DNA of 7,691 nt from Deltaproteobacteria bacterium. Its GTDB lineage: Bacteria; Desulfobacterota; BSN033; UBA1163. How positions within the stretch are numbered: position 1 is the stretch's first letter; every line of letters begins with the position of its first letter. Both the position numbers and the translations under genes were made by a program. Of this stretch, positions 6,295 through 7,691 are shown piece after piece. The notes under the pieces are model-generated. The model had not been told where the DNA came from. It was given only the letters and a program-made list of their open reading frames with translations, and searched no databases. The DNA lies in contig VGRU01000178.1 in assembly GCA_016875255.1 (NCBI GenBank), positions 1-7,691 on the forward strand. The letters are read 5' to 3'.

Positions 6295-7317
6295 ATGGAA
6301 AAAGTAAGACTGGGCAGGACAAACCTCTATGTAAACCAATTGGGATGGGGAGGGATTCCCATCCAGCGGGTGAATGAGCAAGAGGCAGTCTCGGTGATCA
6401 AAGCCGTTATTGATATGGGAGTGGACCTCCTGGATACCGCCCGCGGGTATACGAACAGCGAATACCGAATCGGATTGGCCCTTCAAACAACCGATCGAGA
6501 GGTTGTTCTTTCAACAAAATCTCTCGTGAGAACGAATCGGATAGAGGATGAAGTCCGTATCAGCCTGAGAGAGTTGAAAGCGAAAAAGATTCACCTTTAC
6601 CATCTCCACAACATCTCCCGTCTGGAGGATTATGAAAAAGCGATGGGTCCGGGCGGAGCCTACGAAGGATTGATGCGCATGCGGGATGGAGGCAAAATCG
6701 ATTTCATCGGCATCACGAGCCATAGCCTTGATGTTTTGAAGAGGGCGGTTGAAGATGGATATTTTGATGTGATCATGGCCTGTTATAGCTTTCTTGAACC
6801 TGACGCCGACAGGAAAGTTTTTCCTTTAGCCAGGGCGAAAGATATCGGGATGATTTCCATGAAACCTTTTTCGGGCGGGGTGATTGAGGAGCCGGGTCCG
6901 GCCCTGAGGTTTGTCCTTGCCCAACCGGATATCGTTCCGATTCCGGGATCGGAAACCCTTGAAAAGGCAAGAGCCAACTGGGAGATTTTTTCTCAAGATC
7001 ATTCCCTTACACGGAGAGACTGGAGTTACATCGAAACCCTGAAGAGTGAGCTGGATCATCAGTTCTGCCGAAGATGTGATTACTGCCAGCCCTGTCCGGA
7101 GAAGATCGGCATTCAGCACATGATGGGACTAAGATCTATCGTCAAGCGATTTGGGCGTGGCGCAGAAGAACTCGATTGGTTTCACTCTCTCGTAGAGAAG
7201 GCACGAAACTGCACCGAATGCGGGGATTGCTTAAAACGCTGCCCTTATGAACTACCGATCCCTGAACAGATCAGAAATAATTTAGCCTGGTATGATGGCC
7301 TGGTGAAACAGGGGTGA
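6295..7317 (+). CDS. Aldo/keto reductase with C-terminal iron-sulfur (ferredoxin-like) tail
   Basis: 340-residue two-part oxidoreductase, probably cytosolic. Residues 1 to about 245 form an aldo/keto reductase TIM barrel that normally uses NAD(P)H on a carbonyl substrate. The catalytic tetrad is intact: Asp47 and Tyr52 in DTARGY, Lys75 in STKS and His105 in YHLHNI. Near the barrel end, PIPGSETLEKARAN (215-228) matches the usual cofactor-binding stretch. The tail has two cysteine clusters, CRRCDYCQPCP (Cys258, 261, 264, 267) and CTECGDCLKRCP (Cys306, 309, 312, 316). These resemble the 4Fe-4S motifs of the aldo/keto reductase branch with a ferredoxin-like tail. Together they could hold two clusters, although cluster number is an inference. 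Electron transfer between a cluster and the nicotinamide site is plausible but the substrate is unknown. It follows the PAC2 gene by 88 bases on the same strand. The start at 6295 has a GGAAGAGAG site and matches the family N-terminus EKVRLGRTNL. Confidence 0.94.
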   Translation: MEKVRLGRTNLYVNQLGWGGIPIQRVNEQEAVSVIKAVIDMGVDLLDTARGYTNSEYRIGLALQTTDREVVLSTKSLVRTNRIEDEVRISLRELKAKKIHLYHLHNISRLEDYEKAMGPGGAYEGLMRMRDGGKIDFIGITSHSLDVLKRAVEDGYFDVIMACYSFLEPDADRKVFPLARAKDIGMISMKPFSGGVIEEPGPALRFVLAQPDIVPIPGSETLEKARANWEIFSQDHSLTRRDWSYIETLKSELDHQFCRRCDYCQPCPEKIGIQHMMGLRSIVKRFGRGAEELDWFHSLVEKARNCTECGDCLKRCPYELPIPEQIRNNLAWYDGLVKQG

Positions 7318-7348
7318 GGAAGAGCGAAGTGGTTTTATTACTATATTT

Positions 7349-7481
7349 GGAGACTGTGTCACAATAGGGGAAAAGGTAAAAAATGTCATGCTGAACTTGT
7401 TTCAGCACCTCATGGAATCAATACCTTGTGAGACCCTGAAATAAATTCAGGGTGACAAAAAAGGATTGTGACACAGTCTCC
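7349..7481. repeat. Nested palindromic element with perfect 17-bp terminal inverted repeats (MITE-like)
   Basis: The ends GGAGACTGTGTCACAAT (7349-7365) and its exact reverse complement (7465-7481) bound a 133-base non-coding unit. Inside is a second inverted repeat: 7384-7412 matches the complement of 7429-7457 at 22 of 29 positions. Each inner arm is itself a hairpin, GCTGAA-CTTGT-TTCAGC (7390-7406) and ACCCTGAA-ATAAA-TTCAGGGT (7433-7453). The inner part is the familiar 'TGTCATGCTGAACTTGTTTCAG' type of spacer repeat. No target-site duplication is evident in the immediate flanks and no transposase is present, so mobility is inferred from the ends alone. Confidence 0.85.
7376..7406 (-). terminator. 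Possible terminator for the minus-strand HAD gene
   Basis: Read on the minus strand, the hairpin GCTGAA-ACAAG-TTCAGC is followed after six bases (ATGACA) by six T and then a T-rich stretch. It lies about 90 bases beyond the stop of the minus-strand gene. The stem is short and the T run is offset, and the hairpin also belongs to the repeat element, so this is a weak inference. Confidence 0.3.
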
Positions 7482-7495
7482 TGTCCACCCCATGA

Positions 7496-7691
7496 TCACA
7501 AGGGTTGATCCAGCAAATTGGTAAGTTCTTTAAGGTTCCTCAATATCCGTTTCGGTTTCTTTTGCGAGAGTTCCTTCCGGGTGTGAAATCCTGTGGGCAG
7601 GGCATAAACATCCACTCCCGCCTCTTTTCCCGTCTCAATATCGGTGAGCGTATCTCCTACAAATACCACTTCCTCCGGTAAAAGTCCCATC
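7496..7691 (-). CDS. HAD-superfamily phosphatase, phosphoglycolate-phosphatase-like, C-terminal fragment
   Basis: Only about 64 C-terminal residues are in the window; the gene continues past the right edge, where the true start must lie. The ATG at 7690 is internal. The segment VFVGDTLTDIETGKEAGV is HAD motif IV, with the acidic Asp pair of GDTLTD that holds magnesium. It is followed by VDVYALPTGFHTRKEL, the family's usual strand and loop, and a C-terminal ILRNLKELTNLL helix. Family members are typically about 210-230 residues and dephosphorylate small metabolites such as 2-phosphoglycolate or pyrimidine/sugar phosphates. Specificity cannot be assigned, because the cap domain and motifs I to III are not visible. 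It is convergent with the aldo/keto reductase gene, and its stop lies 15 bases from the end of the repeat element. Confidence 0.85.
   Translation of the reverse strand, partial: MGLLPEEVVFVGDTLTDIETGKEAGVDVYALPTGFHTRKELSQKKPKRILRNLKELTNLLDQPL

Larger units (their letters stand above)
7318..7495. other. Convergent spacer of 178 bases, mostly one repeat element
   Basis: This spacer lies between the end of the reductase gene and the end of the minus-strand HAD gene. About three quarters of it is the nested inverted-repeat element at 7349-7481. The remaining edges (7318-7348 and 7482-7495) show no gene or recognisable site. Confidence 0.75.

Noticed and set aside
5923..6486. Minus-strand frame of 187 codons across the PAC2-reductase junction
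   Set aside because: It covers the ends of two strong plus-strand genes, and its protein is low in recognisable features and rich in Ser/Pro/Arg as expected from antisense reading.

Overview
The window looks like a chromosomal stretch from a Gram-negative bacterium of moderate GC. Supporting evidence is an RND efflux permease, which works across an inner and outer membrane, and isoprenoid synthesis by the MEP pathway (ispG). The spacers are packed with short palindromic repeats of several kinds, which I associate mainly with Desulfobacterota (former Deltaproteobacteria) and neighbouring environmental lineages. That taxonomic placement is an inference from style, not a proof. No phage, plasmid, CRISPR, tRNA or rRNA sequence was seen.

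Layout: (1) 1-2169, plus strand, the C-terminal two thirds of an RND-family efflux permease whose start lies off the left edge. (2) 2248-3312, plus, ispG, the iron-sulfur enzyme of the penultimate MEP step. (3) 3313-3532, a repeat-filled spacer between convergent genes. (4) 3533-4138, minus, a CDP-alcohol phosphatidyltransferase that most resembles the phosphatidylinositol-phosphate synthase type. (5) 4139-4412, an AT-rich divergent spacer with a C-tract/G-tract palindromic repeat. (6) 4413-5312, plus, purC, followed after 6 bases by (7) 5319-6206, a PAC2-family protein, and after 88 bases by (8) 6295-7317, an aldo/keto reductase with a cysteine-rich, ferredoxin-like tail. Genes 6 to 8 could form one transcript. 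(9) 7349-7481, a nested inverted-repeat element with perfect 17-bp ends, in another convergent spacer. (10) 7496-7691, minus, the C-terminal part of a HAD-family phosphatase running off the right edge.

The genes are mostly housekeeping metabolism (isoprenoid, phospholipid and purine synthesis) plus efflux and redox functions, and do not form one dedicated pathway. I see no convincing new defence or biosynthetic system. The most unusual content is non-coding: the spacers at 2170-2247, 3313-3532, 4139-4412 and 7318-7495 each hold a different palindromic repeat family, and in two cases the repeat reaches into a gene and appears to supply its last codons and stop. The PAC2 protein is the coding feature with the least understood role.
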